From contig CM068553.1 in NCBI GenBank assembly GCA_035048495.1, forward strand, positions 12,083,259 to 12,147,258: a stretch of 64,000 nt of DNA, read 5' to 3'. Shown one piece after another: positions 23,187 through 34,700 of the stretch (within the stretch, counting starts at the first letter, position 1; each line of letters begins with the position of its first letter). Made by a program: the position numbers and the translations under genes. The notes under the pieces are model-generated. The model was not told the DNA's origin. It did not search any database and worked only from the letters and a program-made list of their open reading frames with translations. The DNA comes from Euptelea pleiosperma. Lineage: Eukaryota > Streptophyta > Magnoliopsida > Ranunculales > Eupteleaceae.

Positions 23187-23399
23187 CTCGTAAATGGGGA
23201 TCAGTAATTGAACTGTTGAGATTTGGATAATTTATACGATATATATAGACAGAGAGGTACTATTACTTAAATAAATATTAGCTCGGGGATGGAAAATGGT
23301 GATGGCAGAGATATCATTGTTGACTTCATAACGATTTATGACTAATTTTATTGCTCTGTGGAACGCTGATATGGCAAATTCAAACAATCAATCTGCTAT

Positions 23400-23920
23400 A
23401 CCTTGCAATGGAGATCTCGGGATCGGTGGCTCCAGCCTATCCCGATCCGGATCTGTCCAATCCAAAATGGGATCCGCGCATCTCGCCCGAGACAAAGTGA
23501 GACTTCTTTGGTAAACAATGGTCTTTGAACCCCTTTTTAAGTCCTGCTAGGCTGCTACCTAAATTGCTGCATGTTGAAAACCTGTCTTATGGGGTCAACG
23601 AGTCAGTTCCAGTTCAGTTCCTAAGATACATAGAATCGGAACCAATATTATAGGCTCTTATCGATTTCAGTTCTTAAAATGATGGATCCAGAACCGGAAT
23701 TGATTGTTTGGTTCTGATTAGTTCCAATTCTGATTCCGGGTGCATCAGTTCTAATCTTGATAATATGACAATTTTAACACTATATTTATATATTTAAGAT
23801 TATACTTATGTATTGGTTCGGGTTTCTACTGGTTCAGGTTTCTACTGGTTCAGGTCCAATATCAAATTACCCATAAACCAAAAACTATTATTTAAGGTTC
23901 TTATTTGGTCCGGTTCCCAG
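23400..23920. repeat. Two degenerate repeat pieces
   Basis: 23400-23530 (CCCGATCCGGATCTG, GAGACAAAGTGAGACTTC) is related to the repeat at 7448-7678. 23570-23920 (TTGATTGTTTGGTTCTGATT, ATATGACAATTTTAACACTA) recurs at about 58140-58400. Both look like old foldback elements. Confidence 0.6.
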
Positions 23921-23976
23921 AATTTTGGAATTCCTTGGATGAGGATCAGAGGTGTTGCTGCGGGGGGCTGTTCTTC

Positions 23977-24360
23977 GATACCGACTTTGGTATCAAAATT
24001 TTAATGCCGAAGTCCCTAAATTTGCCACATAGTAGACTCTTTCGGGCCCACCGACTCCATGAATATTTAGCCCACATCTTGGTGGACCCACACACCAAAA
24101 TCAGCGTGATTGGTGATTTCTAGCCGTAGGATTTGAACACTTTTCATCATGGGCTTTATGACCATATGAAGTGGTTCCAAGCCCATGATGAAGGAGTGCT
24201 CAAAATCAATGGCTAGAAATCGCTAATCATGCTGATTTTTGGAGTGTGGGTCCACCAAGATGTGGGCCAAATATTCATGGAGTCATTGGGCCCGAAAGAG
24301 TCTACTACATGGCAAATTGAGCGACTTCGGCGTCAAAATTTTGATACCGAAGTCGGTATC
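23977..24360. mobile_element. Palindromic MITE, GATACCGAC family
   Basis: Ends GATACCGACTTTGGTATCAA and TTGATACCGAAGTCGGTATC are inverted. Inner arms AGACTCTTTCGGGCCCACCG and GGGCCCGAAAGAGTCT match, and TTCATCATGGGC faces GCCCATGATGAA. It is related to the copy at 52325-52695. Confidence 0.85.
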
Positions 24361-24416
24361 ATAGATTTTTCCGCTGCTGCGTCTTGAGATCCTAGGAATG
24401 ATTTGCTCACTCTTCC

Positions 24417-25156
24417 ATGCGGAGACGTGGAGTACATAAAAAAGCACCACCTGACACACTTTCAGCCCCACTGACGAATGAATGATTTGACCACGAGTAA
24501 ACATTCGCTGACACCTGTGTGTGAGCAAAGCCGATCACACACCACAATATGAGCCACGTGGCACACTCTTAGAGGACGATTATCGTATAGATGTTTGTCC
24601 AGTCCCTAGTTGGACCTGTGAACCAAAAATCAGCCTCATTAGTTATGTTAGACCTTTGGATCTAGTACCCCAAATAATGGTCAATAATGCTTTAAATTCT
24701 ACGGTTAAAATCAACCCATGCATATGACTCCAATCCAACGCTTAGAAATCACTAATCAAGCTAATTTTTGGTTTACAAGTCCACCGAGGGATTAGTCAAA
24801 CATCCATACGGTCATCATTCCTTAAGAGTGTTCCCCGTGGCTAATATTGTGATGTGTGATCGGCTTTGCTCACACACAGGTGTGAACGAAGGTTTTCTCA
24901 TTTGACCACTCTTTGGTGGACCTACACGTCTACAATCAGCCTAATTGTTGGTTTCTATCCGTTGGATTTGAATATTTTTCATGGGGTGATCTGTAGCCGT
25001 TGGAGTTAAAACACTCTTTTAGATACTCAATTTGAACGGTTAGAGATCACCAACAAGCATATTTTTTGTGTGTAGGTCCCTCAAGTGATGGGCTAATCAT
25101 TCATGGGTTGTCGGCAGAAAGAGTATGCCAGGTGGTTCAACTTTATGTGCTCCATA
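24417..25156. mobile_element. MITE split by another MITE
   Basis: The left part (24417-24494: GGAGTACATAAAAAAGCACC, CACTGACGAATGAATG) and the right part (24900-25156: CATTCATGGGTTG, GGTGGTTCAACTTTATGTGC) are the two arms of one palindrome. They are separated by the G-box MITE at 24495-24899. Confidence 0.7.
24495..24899. mobile_element. G-box MITE with 10-bp target duplication
   Basis: Ends GAGTAAACATTCGCTGACAC and GTGTGAACGAAGGTTTTCTC are imperfect inverted repeats. The target duplication ATTTGACCAC is perfect (24485-24494 and 24900-24909). The sub-terminal arm TGTGTGAGCAAAGCCGATCA is mirrored by TGATCGGCTTTGCTCACACA and is not seen in other copies. It fixes the true family termini as GAGTAAA. 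Confidence 0.92.
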
Positions 25157-25251
25157 GCTCCACAGGGAAAAATACTCCACAAGCTAAATGTTTCCATACC
25201 TACTTTATCAGTTAATCATAGAAGTAATAAAGAATGCCCCAAAAAACTAAA

Positions 25252-25625
25252 GGGTCCGGCTCCATTGACAGATCTAAAATGACAGGGACACAATATAAGC
25301 CACGTGGCATACTGTTATAGGACTCTGACCGTATGGATGTTTGTGTTATCCCATGGTGGACCTACCAACCAAAAATCAGCCTGATCAGTGATTTATAGGC
25401 TTTGGATTAGACGTATTTTCATGGGCTTATCTCAACTGTGGGAATTTATGCAGTATTTGAGGTACAAAGATGCAACACTGTTAAATCACTAATCAGGCTG
25501 ATTTTTGGTTTGTAGGTCCATCATGGGATAAGACAAACATCCGTACGGTCAGAGTCCTTTAACAGTGTGCCACCTGGCTTATATTGTGTCCCTGTCATTT
25601 TATATCTGTCGACGGAGCCCGACCC
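25252..25625. mobile_element. G-box palindromic MITE, GGGTCCGG arms
   Basis: Ends GGGTCCGGCTCCATTGACAG and CTGTCGACGGAGCCCGACCC are inverted. Next inward, AAAATGACAGGGACACAATA mirrors TATTGTGTCCCTGTCATTTT. The core GCCACGTGGCATACTG faces CAGTGTGCCACCTGGC. There is no GAGTAAA terminus, so the outer arm differs from its relatives. Confidence 0.85.
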
Positions 25626-25927
25626 GATACATCTCATAAATAATGATAAATAACCGGACGGGATATTGGCGCACACGATTTCACTCAGTAAACCTGCCTA
25701 AAATTGACCTCTCTCTCTCTCTCTCTCTCACAAAAAAATCAGGTCATTTGAACATAACCTCCTCAATTCGAAAACTTCAGACCATCCAATTAAAACATTA
25801 TTTTGGATCAATTTTTTTAGTGTAACAATTTCGAAATGAACTGATTTTTGGTGATGAAGATCATCATGGCAAGGAAAACTCATTGTGTGATCGGATTGTC
25901 CAACACGATCTCCATGTTGGCTCCACC

Positions 25928-26178
25928 TAGGTTTAAAAGGGACCGTTATAACGGTATAACGGATTGGGGGCATTACCGTTTTTCCGTAATGGCAAAAATA
26001 GGAAATAACGGAGATAGCGGCCTCCTTTTTTTTCACAATTTTTCAGACAACAATGGTCGTTAGCAAAAATAATGGCCGTTATTTTTAACGCGTTTTAACA
26101 GTTCATAATGTAACGGGGAGGTCCGAATCCGTTATAACAGCCAATATTTTCGTTATAACGGCAGTTTTTTAAACCATA
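25928..26178. mobile_element. AACGG foldback MITE with 9-bp duplication
   Basis: Ends TAGGTTTAAAA and TTTTTTAAACCATA face each other, with CCGTTATAACGG repeated throughout. Flanks GGCTCCACC (25919-25927) and GACTCCACC (26179-26187) match at 8 of 9 bases. It sits about 580 bp upstream of the glycosyltransferase start. Confidence 0.75.
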
Positions 26179-26589
26179 GACTCCACCAACGGGTGTAAGA
26201 ACAGGATGTAAGAAATGGGTGCAGCTCTTGACGGTCTCACACATAAATTCTGAAAACAAAAACAACAAAGTGTTAAAGCAATATGAACACGTAAACAAAA
26301 AATGGCATCTTTTAGCGCCAAAAACGTCACAAAAAGAGAGGAATCACCGCCGCAATGAATGGAGCCGAGAACACTAACCCCCATTACCCTGCCACCGACA
26401 GGAGCGGGTCAAAACCAATAGCTTAAAAGCTAAAATCCCATTTTGCCCTTCAAAATTCAACATAATTACCCCCCAATACACCAGTAAGAAACACGACCAC
26501 CTCCCCCTCTCCGTCCCTCTCTCGAGAAATTTTTACTCCCCACGATTCCCTCCCTTCCAACAAAAATAACCCACGAACGCTTAACCAAA

Positions 26590-26645
26590 AAGACGAGAGT
26601 GAGAGAGTGAGAGAGTGAGAGAGATAGAGAGAGAAAAAGAGTGGA
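26590..26645. repeat. GAGAGAGT tract in GT47 leader
   Basis: An imperfect run of GAGAGAGT/GAGAGAGA lies about 110-165 bp before the ATG at 26756, probably in the 5' UTR or proximal promoter. GA/CT-rich leaders also occur at the INP1-like and KASIII genes. Confidence 0.7.
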
Positions 26646-26755
26646 AAAAGACGAGAGTGCTGACTGCTGAGTGTGTAATCCTGTAATCTGATGGTGGAGC
26701 GAAGAAAATACCAAACGCAACATCTCTTCGTTATCTCTTTCACCCATCCATCACC

Positions 26756-28099
26756 ATGCCCTGCACATTCCTCTCTCTCCTCTCTCTCTCCTCCTTCTTC
26801 TTCTTCTTCTTCTTCCATCTCGCCCAAGCCCATCAAATCCGATCCGATCTCGATTGCACCGGGCGGTGGGTCCACATCAGAAAACTCCCTTCTCGTTTCA
26901 ATCTCCATCTCCTTACCAACTGCTCTGATTACCCGCTCTATGATGATTTCTGCCCTTACTTAGCCAATCACGGCCTCGGCCAGAAGACCCATAACCGCTC
27001 CCATAGTTGGTTCCGTACCGAACCCTTTATGCTTGAACTCATCTTCCACCGTCGCATCCTCGAGTACCCTTGTTTGACCTCTAATCCTTCCCACGCCGAC
27101 GCCGTATACCTCCCTTATTACACTGCCATCGACGCACTTCGATATCTCTACGGCCCTGACGTCAATTCTAGTGCCCAACACGGTCTCCACCTCTTCCAAT
27201 TCCTCCAGCAGGATTCCCCCCAGATATGGAATCGAAATTCCGGCCATGATCATTTCTTGGTCATGGCACGTCCCGCTTGGGATTTCTCTCAGCCATTATC
27301 GAACGATCCTCCGATCTGGGGAACATCCTTCCTAGAATTGCCTGAATTCTATAACATCACGGCGCTGACGCTCGAGTCCCGGGCCTGGCCGTGGCAAGAG
27401 CAGGCGATCCCGCACCCGACACCATTCCACCCTCCCAACGTCGCATTGCTGGAGTCATGGATTAGGCGGGTACGCCGCTCTCACCGCACCACACTCATGC
27501 TCTTCGCTGGTGGGGGTGGAGTGTCAGCAGCGCGCAACATTCGTCACAGCATTCGCGTTGAGTGCGAAAACAACACCAGTAGCAACAGCAACAGCAACAG
27601 CAACAGCACCAGCACCAGCCTTTCCAAGTTATGCGAAATCGTCGATTGCTCCAATGGCATGTGCGAACACGACCCAATTCGGTACATGAAGCCAATGTTG
27701 CAGTCAAGCTTCTGCCTCCAACCACCTGGTGACACACCAACACGACGGTCGACCTTCGATGGGATAATTGCTGGATGTATTCCGGTGTTCTTCGAGGCAT
27801 TGTCCGCAAAGGCACAATTCGGGTGGCACTTGCCAGAGAAGCAATACGCAGAATTCTCAGTGTTCATACCCAAGGAGGAGGTGGTCTTGAAGGGGTTGAG
27901 CATCGTGGATGTACTAATGGCGATTCCTAAGGCCGACGTCCGGAGGATGAGAGATAATGTTATTGAGTTGATGCCAAGAGTTATGTACAGAAGGCATGGT
28001 AGCTCTCTGGGGTGGACAGCGAAGAAGGACGCCTTCGATATTGCGGTGGAGGGAGCCATACAAAGGATCAAATCCAGAGTTGCAGGAGTGACAGTATGA
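26756..28099 (+). CDS. GT47 exostosin-family glycosyltransferase, xyloglucan GalT-like
   Basis: Intronless, 447 residues. Family members are Golgi type II membrane enzymes that add sugars to wall polysaccharides; the clade with MUR3/XLT2 acts on xyloglucan. The sequence has an N-terminal hydrophobic anchor (about 4-25, with seven consecutive Phe) followed by the exostosin domain: CTGRWVHIRKLPSRFN, EYPCLTSNPSHADAVYLPYY, HFLVMARPAWDF and LCEIVDCSNGMCEHDP. The signature FCLQPPGDTPTRRSTFDGII and AGCIPVFF (about 318-346) and WHLPEKQYAEFSVFIP follow. Where related enzymes usually read LFAGAPR this one reads LFAGGGG. An Asn/Ser/Thr run (about 273-288) encoded by a CAGCAA-type microsatellite interrupts the domain. 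The stem is short compared with about 600-residue MUR3-type proteins, closer to GT19/GT20-like members. The precise acceptor cannot be told. Confidence 0.9.
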   Translation: MPCTFLSLLSLSSFFFFFFFHLAQAHQIRSDLDCTGRWVHIRKLPSRFNLHLLTNCSDYPLYDDFCPYLANHGLGQKTHNRSHSWFRTEPFMLELIFHRRILEYPCLTSNPSHADAVYLPYYTAIDALRYLYGPDVNSSAQHGLHLFQFLQQDSPQIWNRNSGHDHFLVMARPAWDFSQPLSNDPPIWGTSFLELPEFYNITALTLESRAWPWQEQAIPHPTPFHPPNVALLESWIRRVRRSHRTTLMLFAGGGGVSAARNIRHSIRVECENNTSSNSNSNSNSTSTSLSKLCEIVDCSNGMCEHDPIRYMKPMLQSSFCLQPPGDTPTRRSTFDGIIAGCIPVFFEALSAKAQFGWHLPEKQYAEFSVFIPKEEVVLKGLSIVDVLMAIPKADVRRMRDNVIELMPRVMYRRHGSSLGWTAKKDAFDIAVEGAIQRIKSRVAGVTV

Positions 28100-28725
28100 T
28101 TTGAATTGTGTTACTCTTCTTATTGTTACTATTTAGTTCCCTATTTTTTTCTTATTTATTCAGTTGACAAATTTTATACAGAGAGGTAGAGAGAACTGGA
28201 GATTATTCATTCTTTTAATTGATAATAAATCAATTAATTGTGTGTTGCTTAATTTATTTCCTCATAATTTTCTCTCTTACCTGTTTTTTTGGTCAGTGGA
28301 AGTGTTCTTACTGCTTGAGCAATCATGCATCCCCTACCTGTAGTGCCTGCATGTACACATTCAGTGCTGCAATGTAAAACCAAAGTTGGGTTTTCACTTT
28401 CACCCATTAACATCAGTACACAGTTGTGATCAGATGGAATATAGTAATGCAGATGGGAGTACCTTGAATAAAGATGAAAATGGAAAAGATCTAAGAAGTT
28501 GGGGACAAAAAAGAATTTAATTATTAGGGTGCTCAAAGCTGAAAAGTTACAAAATCCATAAGAACAAGGGGAAGATGGAGAGACGGTTTGATTGCCCCCT
28601 CCCCAACTATCTCCCTGACACACATCGAATGGCAATTGGTAATTGAGAATTGCAGTTTTTTTTCCCTCCTTTTTGTGCTTTTCTTTCTTGAACTGGTGGA
28701 CACTAGTTGGAGAAGCAGCCAGGTT
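28100..28725. other. Convergent intergenic region
   Basis: 626 bp between the stop of the plus-strand glycosyltransferase and the stop of the minus-strand KASIII gene. It is AT-rich and holds both 3' UTRs. TTGATAATAAATCAATTAAT near 28220 is a plausible polyadenylation area for the first gene. No other gene seen. Confidence 0.6.
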
Positions 28726-31700
28726 TCATCCCCACCTCACAATCACGGAACCCCATGTAAGGCCAGCACCAAAGCCTGCAGCGGCAATTATATGGCCTGG
28801 TTGCACCTTCCCACTTCGAACAGCTTCATCCAACGCCAAGGGAATGGATGCGGCACTGGTGTTACCATAATTAGCCAAATTCGATATAATCCGTTCTGGT
28901 GGGACCTGCAAACGTGTTGCAACAGCATCGATGATCCTTTGGTTTGCCTGCATCAACCAGTTGGTCCATTATTATTTACTCCTATCATTATTAACTATGG
29001 AATGACTACTATGTAGTTTCTAGTTTTAGTGTAGATGATGAGGCCCCAGTTAAAACACACACAATCTATACATGGCATTGCCCTTGCCGAACATGCTGGG
29101 GTTGGTACCCACCATTTTATGGTCCGACGTAGAGACTCTACTATGCAGAAAGTCAACCCAAATGCATGATCTAACCATTCAAATTAGAAATGACCTTTGG
29201 TCAGGTCCAGGATAAAGTGCTAGATTTGATGAGTAAGATCACTTGTTTTGACAAGTGAAGAAACTGAAAGGTACGATCATCCAATCAGCTCAACTCTTGG
29301 CATAGGTCTTCTAGGTGAGGCGGCATACCACTGTATACACCATATGTACTTAGATCCATAAGACAGGGCCCTTAGAATTTCCTTCTAGAGATTTTTTTTT
29401 TTATATAATACCTGATGCAGAAGTAACCAATCAATCTGAGAAGCCGTGAGACCGGCCTTTTCCAGTGCAGACTCGATCACCTGTGGCACACACCGAACAG
29501 CGAAGCGGAAGACCTCTTTGCCATTCATTTGGATGCATGAGTACGAAGAGCGTTTTGGGGGGAAGTCTACCACTGAACCATTGGAACCCAACACATGCTC
29601 CGTTTCATCCTCTTTGATTGCGGCATTTAAGTGCCTGCACAAGTAGTGGGTAAGTGAATGCTCAGTCTCATTTCCCTCGTGCAAACGCAAAATAGATAGT
29701 CAAAGAAGTGTAGGAAAAAAAGAAAGAATGGATTCAATTTGTTTTTTTCAACAAGACAAGATACACGTACTTTTGGCCATCCCCATCACTGTGCGCATCA
29801 AAACCAAACAAGCCGTCCTCATTGCCATCACAAGCCTGCAAAGCAATTGCATTATTGAAAATAAAATCAAGAGCTTATTTTCTTCAAGAACAACTATAAA
29901 CTTAGCTGTTTACTAAAATAAGTTAGATAAATATAACTTTTAAACAACAGTAACCATAACAGCTCATGAGAAAACAAATCACTAATGCTTATGAGAAGGA
30001 CCAGTCAGCCTATAGATAGGTAGCCTTTTTATCGATCATAAAAAGATATATAACCTTGTAAGCCTAATCACTAGCCAAGCTACTAGGGTATGAATCAGCC
30101 CTAGAGCAGCCTCTGCACGTATATTTCCACACTGAGATACCCATAAGGTAACCCTGTTCTTGAGTCCTGACATCAAGTTCGAGCAACTCCCAATGTTTTA
30201 AGGTCGTCCAAGAAAAAGGCTGGGTTGGACCATTTCAATCCCTATTGAGAAAAGCGGCACTCTATAAACATCCGATCATCAAAACAAAGGAGAGTACCCA
30301 TCTTGAATGTTAGTGCAGTCTCTGCACATTACTTCCACAGTGAGATAACCATAAGGGAAGCTGTTCTTGACATCAAGTTCGAGCAACTCCCAATGTTTTA
30401 AGGTTGTTCAACAAAAAGGCTGGGTTTTGGACCATTTTGATCCCTATTGAGAAAAGTGGTACTCCATAAACATTCTATAATCAAAACAAAGGAGAGTATC
30501 TGTCTTGACTATTAGAATATTATGCAGATCTATAAAAACATAAAGGCCCCAAAATTGTGAAGTCCTTGTGGAAGCACCCTCCTTTCAATAGAAGGGGAGA
30601 TTTGTTTACTGAGGGTGGATGAAAGTTTGACTGATGACAACAGCAGACCTACCCAAACACCTTAAAACCATCATATGCAAAAGAACTTGGGGAAAACGAA
30701 GACGTCCCCAGCAGAGAGTGATAGTTTAGTCCTCAAGGAAAGAAATGGTTTAAAAACCAGCTTTTTTTGGGCGAACCGTTGAACCTGGGCGATTGAACTG
30801 GTAAACCGTTCGCCCAGGTTTGTTCAAATGTTCAAAATCCTCTTTTTTATTTATTAAATACTTACGGACTTACCAGAAGATGATTTCTAATCTTGATTCA
30901 TTAATAAGAGTAATTTATGGCAAACTGTCCATATTTGGAAGTGATAATAAGATTTCTGATTAAAGGTATCCCCTAGTGACAACATCTATATATATATATA
31001 TATATAGAGACAGAGAGAGAGAGAGAGAGAGAAGGGATAACTTTAAAATTAATTTACTAATTTTAAAGAAAATTAGTAACAAAACAGAAGCATGCACTCC
31101 TCATTTTTCTAATCTTTCCTTTCCCAGTTGTTTTATTCCTTTAATGGGAAGTTGTAATGATAACTATGTTTGGGCCTTTTAACAGAAATATTTGATTATA
31201 AAGACAATTAATTATGATGTCAGCTGATGTCATCAGTCAACCAGTTGACCAGACCAGTTGAACCGGATCGGCCTCGCCTGGCCCTTATACCCAATTCGAT
31301 GACCGGAACAGGTTTGAAAATGTTGGTTTATTCTTCCATTAACCTCATAGTCCAGCTGAGGATACCAGGGCCAGAGCACTAATTTATTTTTCAATTATCC
31401 AAAAGAAAGGATCTGAAAATAAGTACATAACAGTTGTTTTTGTTTCTTCAGAATTGAGCAAAAATCATTGCAAAAAAATGTTTCGATCATAGCAGGCACA
31501 TCAGATTTAGAGTTAAATGGGTAAATCAAGGTGCATCTACTGCATCCATTTAGCATTTAACAAAATAAAAAAAGAAACACATAGCAACAACAAAGACAGA
31601 AATACGAAACATAGGTAGAAAGTCTCAAGATTGGAGTAACCAAAGAATAACTTCACTTGAGGTTTGTTATTCTGGCATGACAAACAACAACAACACGGAA

Positions 31701-34700
31701 AGATACCAAAAAGGAATCAAATATAAGAGCATTAATGCCACATCGATTACGTTGATAGTTGAAAAGGAGCAGAGGAAGTTAAAAGACATTAAACTTTATT
31801 AGTCAGTCCCCATTAGTATAGATTGAAGAATCTGAAAATGGATTTATCACTTCTCTAGCACAAAATGGTCGTCAAAGGCAGTTATATTGTGGATGGTGTC
31901 TTGATTGCAAATGAATGTACAGATTCTTGTCTAAAGTTGGTGTTCTCACTGTTCTTTGAAAGTAGCTATAGAGAAAACATACAACTTAGTTCAGAGATTT
32001 TCAAATTATATCATAAGTAGATTGGGATTTGGAGACGATGGAGAATAAGTAACAATACACATTTCTTCAGCACCATTTTCTTCCCTTGGCCATTGTACTA
32101 TGGTAGATTTCTTTTGTAAGAATAGTATAGGACTCAGCCAATAGCACCACTCTCTCCATTCTTATTCGTGCTGACTGGGGGAGGCTCTAAGCAAAAACGC
32201 CTCGAGGACGGAATCCATTGGTTGATATAAAGTGAACAATGAAAGAAGTTCCATCTCTAATGTTCAACTTGTCATTGACAATCGTTGTTTTGCTCTTACG
32301 TAATTAGATTAAGATTTGTATATGTATACTCAAATGCTTGCAAGCAGTTTTGGGTCTTAGAGCGAATTTGGAAGAAGGATTGTTGGATGGTCTTGTGCAA
32401 ATGACATGAATTTAGTTGAAATGTTCAACGTGTTGGGATGTAAAAGGGAATCATTTCTAATCTTTTGTTTGAGTCTCCAATCGTGGTTGTGACTTCACTC
32501 GTAAAATTATGTTGGGTCCACTGGTTGAAAGAATTGAATGGATACAAGCAACTTGAAGCATCATATCAATCAGAAGACTGTCTTTCTCATCAAGTCCACT
32601 CTTTCAAACACACCCACCTACTTCATGTCCTCAAGTACCAGTGGCAATTGCAAACAAGCATGAGAGAATCCAAAGGGATTTTCTGTGTAGGAAGGAAATA
32701 TGACATAAATCGTTTGAATGGATGTACTCAAAGATACACAGTAATTAGTACTAATAAGATTATAGAAAAGAATAATGCTTTTCTTGGCAAACATCTTTAG
32801 AGGTTCTGGGCTGCACTACTCCCCTGCCCCATGCCCCAACCCCCCAACCAAGAGGGAGATTGCCAAATAAAAAAAGATATATACATGATGCTGAAGGATG
32901 TATTGAATATGTTAGTAAAAGCAACAAACAATGACTAATAAGAAAAAGAATCGATTGCTCACAAGATAGAAAGGAGAGGCATTGTTTGTAAAAGAAATAT
33001 GATCATTGGAACAACAAAATCAACATCTTGCCAACACTCATGAGTTGAAGAGAAAGCTCAATTATACGGATGGATGTCTTGTAAATATTAATAATAACAA
33101 ATCAACATATATCTAGCCAAGAGTCAAGGATTAAGAAGATAAACCCAACACCAGAAATAGAAGAATAAAAGGGTTGCTAGATCTAGGTTTTTTGGTTTAG
33201 TTAGAAGAGCCAAAGTTTTTGTCGGACTGGCTAGAAAAGTTTTAGTTGCTTGTTCTCTTCCAGGTTCGATTAAGAAAAAAGTTTTCTCAGCAGCATCACA
33301 ACAATCTAGGGTCTACAGATCTTGTGCTCTCTCCTGATGCAGTCGATGAAGGGTTGCACAATTCTTGAGGTAGAGATGCGAACACAAGTTCTTTATAGCT
33401 TTAGAGTTTTATATAATTGAAGGTGACTACACTATCGGACCATCAAAAGATAGTTAGGTTAGTTTTGTAAGCATGTAAAAAAAAGTACTGATATCGAAGG
33501 ATTAAAATTCAGGTGATTCTCTCACAGGAAATCGATATTTTTTCAATCTGACTACTTTGATGTGGGCATCAAATTTACATGGAAGTGATAAATCCCAGAT
33601 CCTTTCCCACTCATTGAGGAGGCCCCATACTCTGTACTAGTATTTTGATGTCAAATATTAAAGGTGGAATGGGATCTGAGCTGCAGTACTAAACCCTCAA
33701 TGTGGAGATATTCATCACAAAGCATTCTGAACCTAGTTTCATCCATGAAGTGTGGGTCCTGAAATTCCTAAGCATGAAATATTAAAACCATACAACAGCT
33801 CCATAAAATACACTGAAACCTACTTCTTTTTGTGTCAATGCTTCCCACTTGGCATACTATGTGCATTGTTAGTCTTAGTAGAGACTCTGGTGCCTTTCAA
33901 ATATGGAGCACATAATAAAATTTAGGTAATATGAAATCAATATTGCCAAACAAGATGCAAAAACTCATTAATGGAATTTAGAAAAACAGGATCACCTATG
34001 GTGCGACAAACAAGAAAGAGCAAGAATGGGAGGTCAAAATGAAGACTCCTCATGAAGAGATGTAAGCCAACCTGGCCTACTGTCTCGGTGAAGCAAGATA
34101 CCAAATTATCAAGAATGGACCCCAGCATGTTTATGCAGGAAAGTAGAAACAAGAAAAATATGATGAATTAAATACTAAAAAAACTAATGTTTGAAAAGAT
34201 TCTTTTATTTTTATTTTGGCTTCCAAATCCATAAATATGGCCAGAACGAGCACAGAAGCAAAAGAAACTATTAATTCGCAAGATTGATACATGTTAAAGA
34301 ATAATTTTTGGAATGGAGTAAAAAAAAAGAAGTACCTGTACTAATACAGCACCAGCAGCATCCCCAAATAAAATACAGGTTCCTCTATCCGTCCAATCAA
34401 CATACCGGGAAAGTGCATCAGCGCCAATAACTAGAACATTTTTAAACCCACCTCCTGTAATTTGCACCACCACAGCTTCAGTCATATAAACCATGGGTTA
34501 CCAGGAAAAAAGAAACTCATTTACAGCTCAGTATACACATTGATTACCTCTTATATAACAAGCAGCTGTGACTAGACCCACCACAAACCCACTACACGCA
34601 GCTGTAATGTCATAGGCCAAAGGATTTCTTTTACAGCCTAGTGCTTTCTGGATCTGATATTAGAGAAAAGCATCATAAGCGAGATTTTCTGAAACTGGAC

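Larger units (their letters stand above)
29836..34335. other. KASIII intron 5 contents
   Basis: A 4.5-kb intron. It holds a 205-bp tandem duplication (30106-30514) and a palindrome-rich repeat with TA/GA microsatellites (30745-31325). The rest (31330-34330) shows no transposon protein or gene; a 111-codon plus-strand frame at 32465-32800 was not recognised. Confidence 0.7.

Noticed and set aside
27495..28071. Minus-strand frames of 106 and 175 codons opposite the GT47 gene
   Set aside because: Antisense shadows; the Cys-rich and Leu-rich runs are just the CAGCAA repeat read backwards.
32465..32800. 111-codon plus-strand frame in KASIII intron 5
   Set aside because: No recognisable family, atypical composition, intronic; most likely chance.
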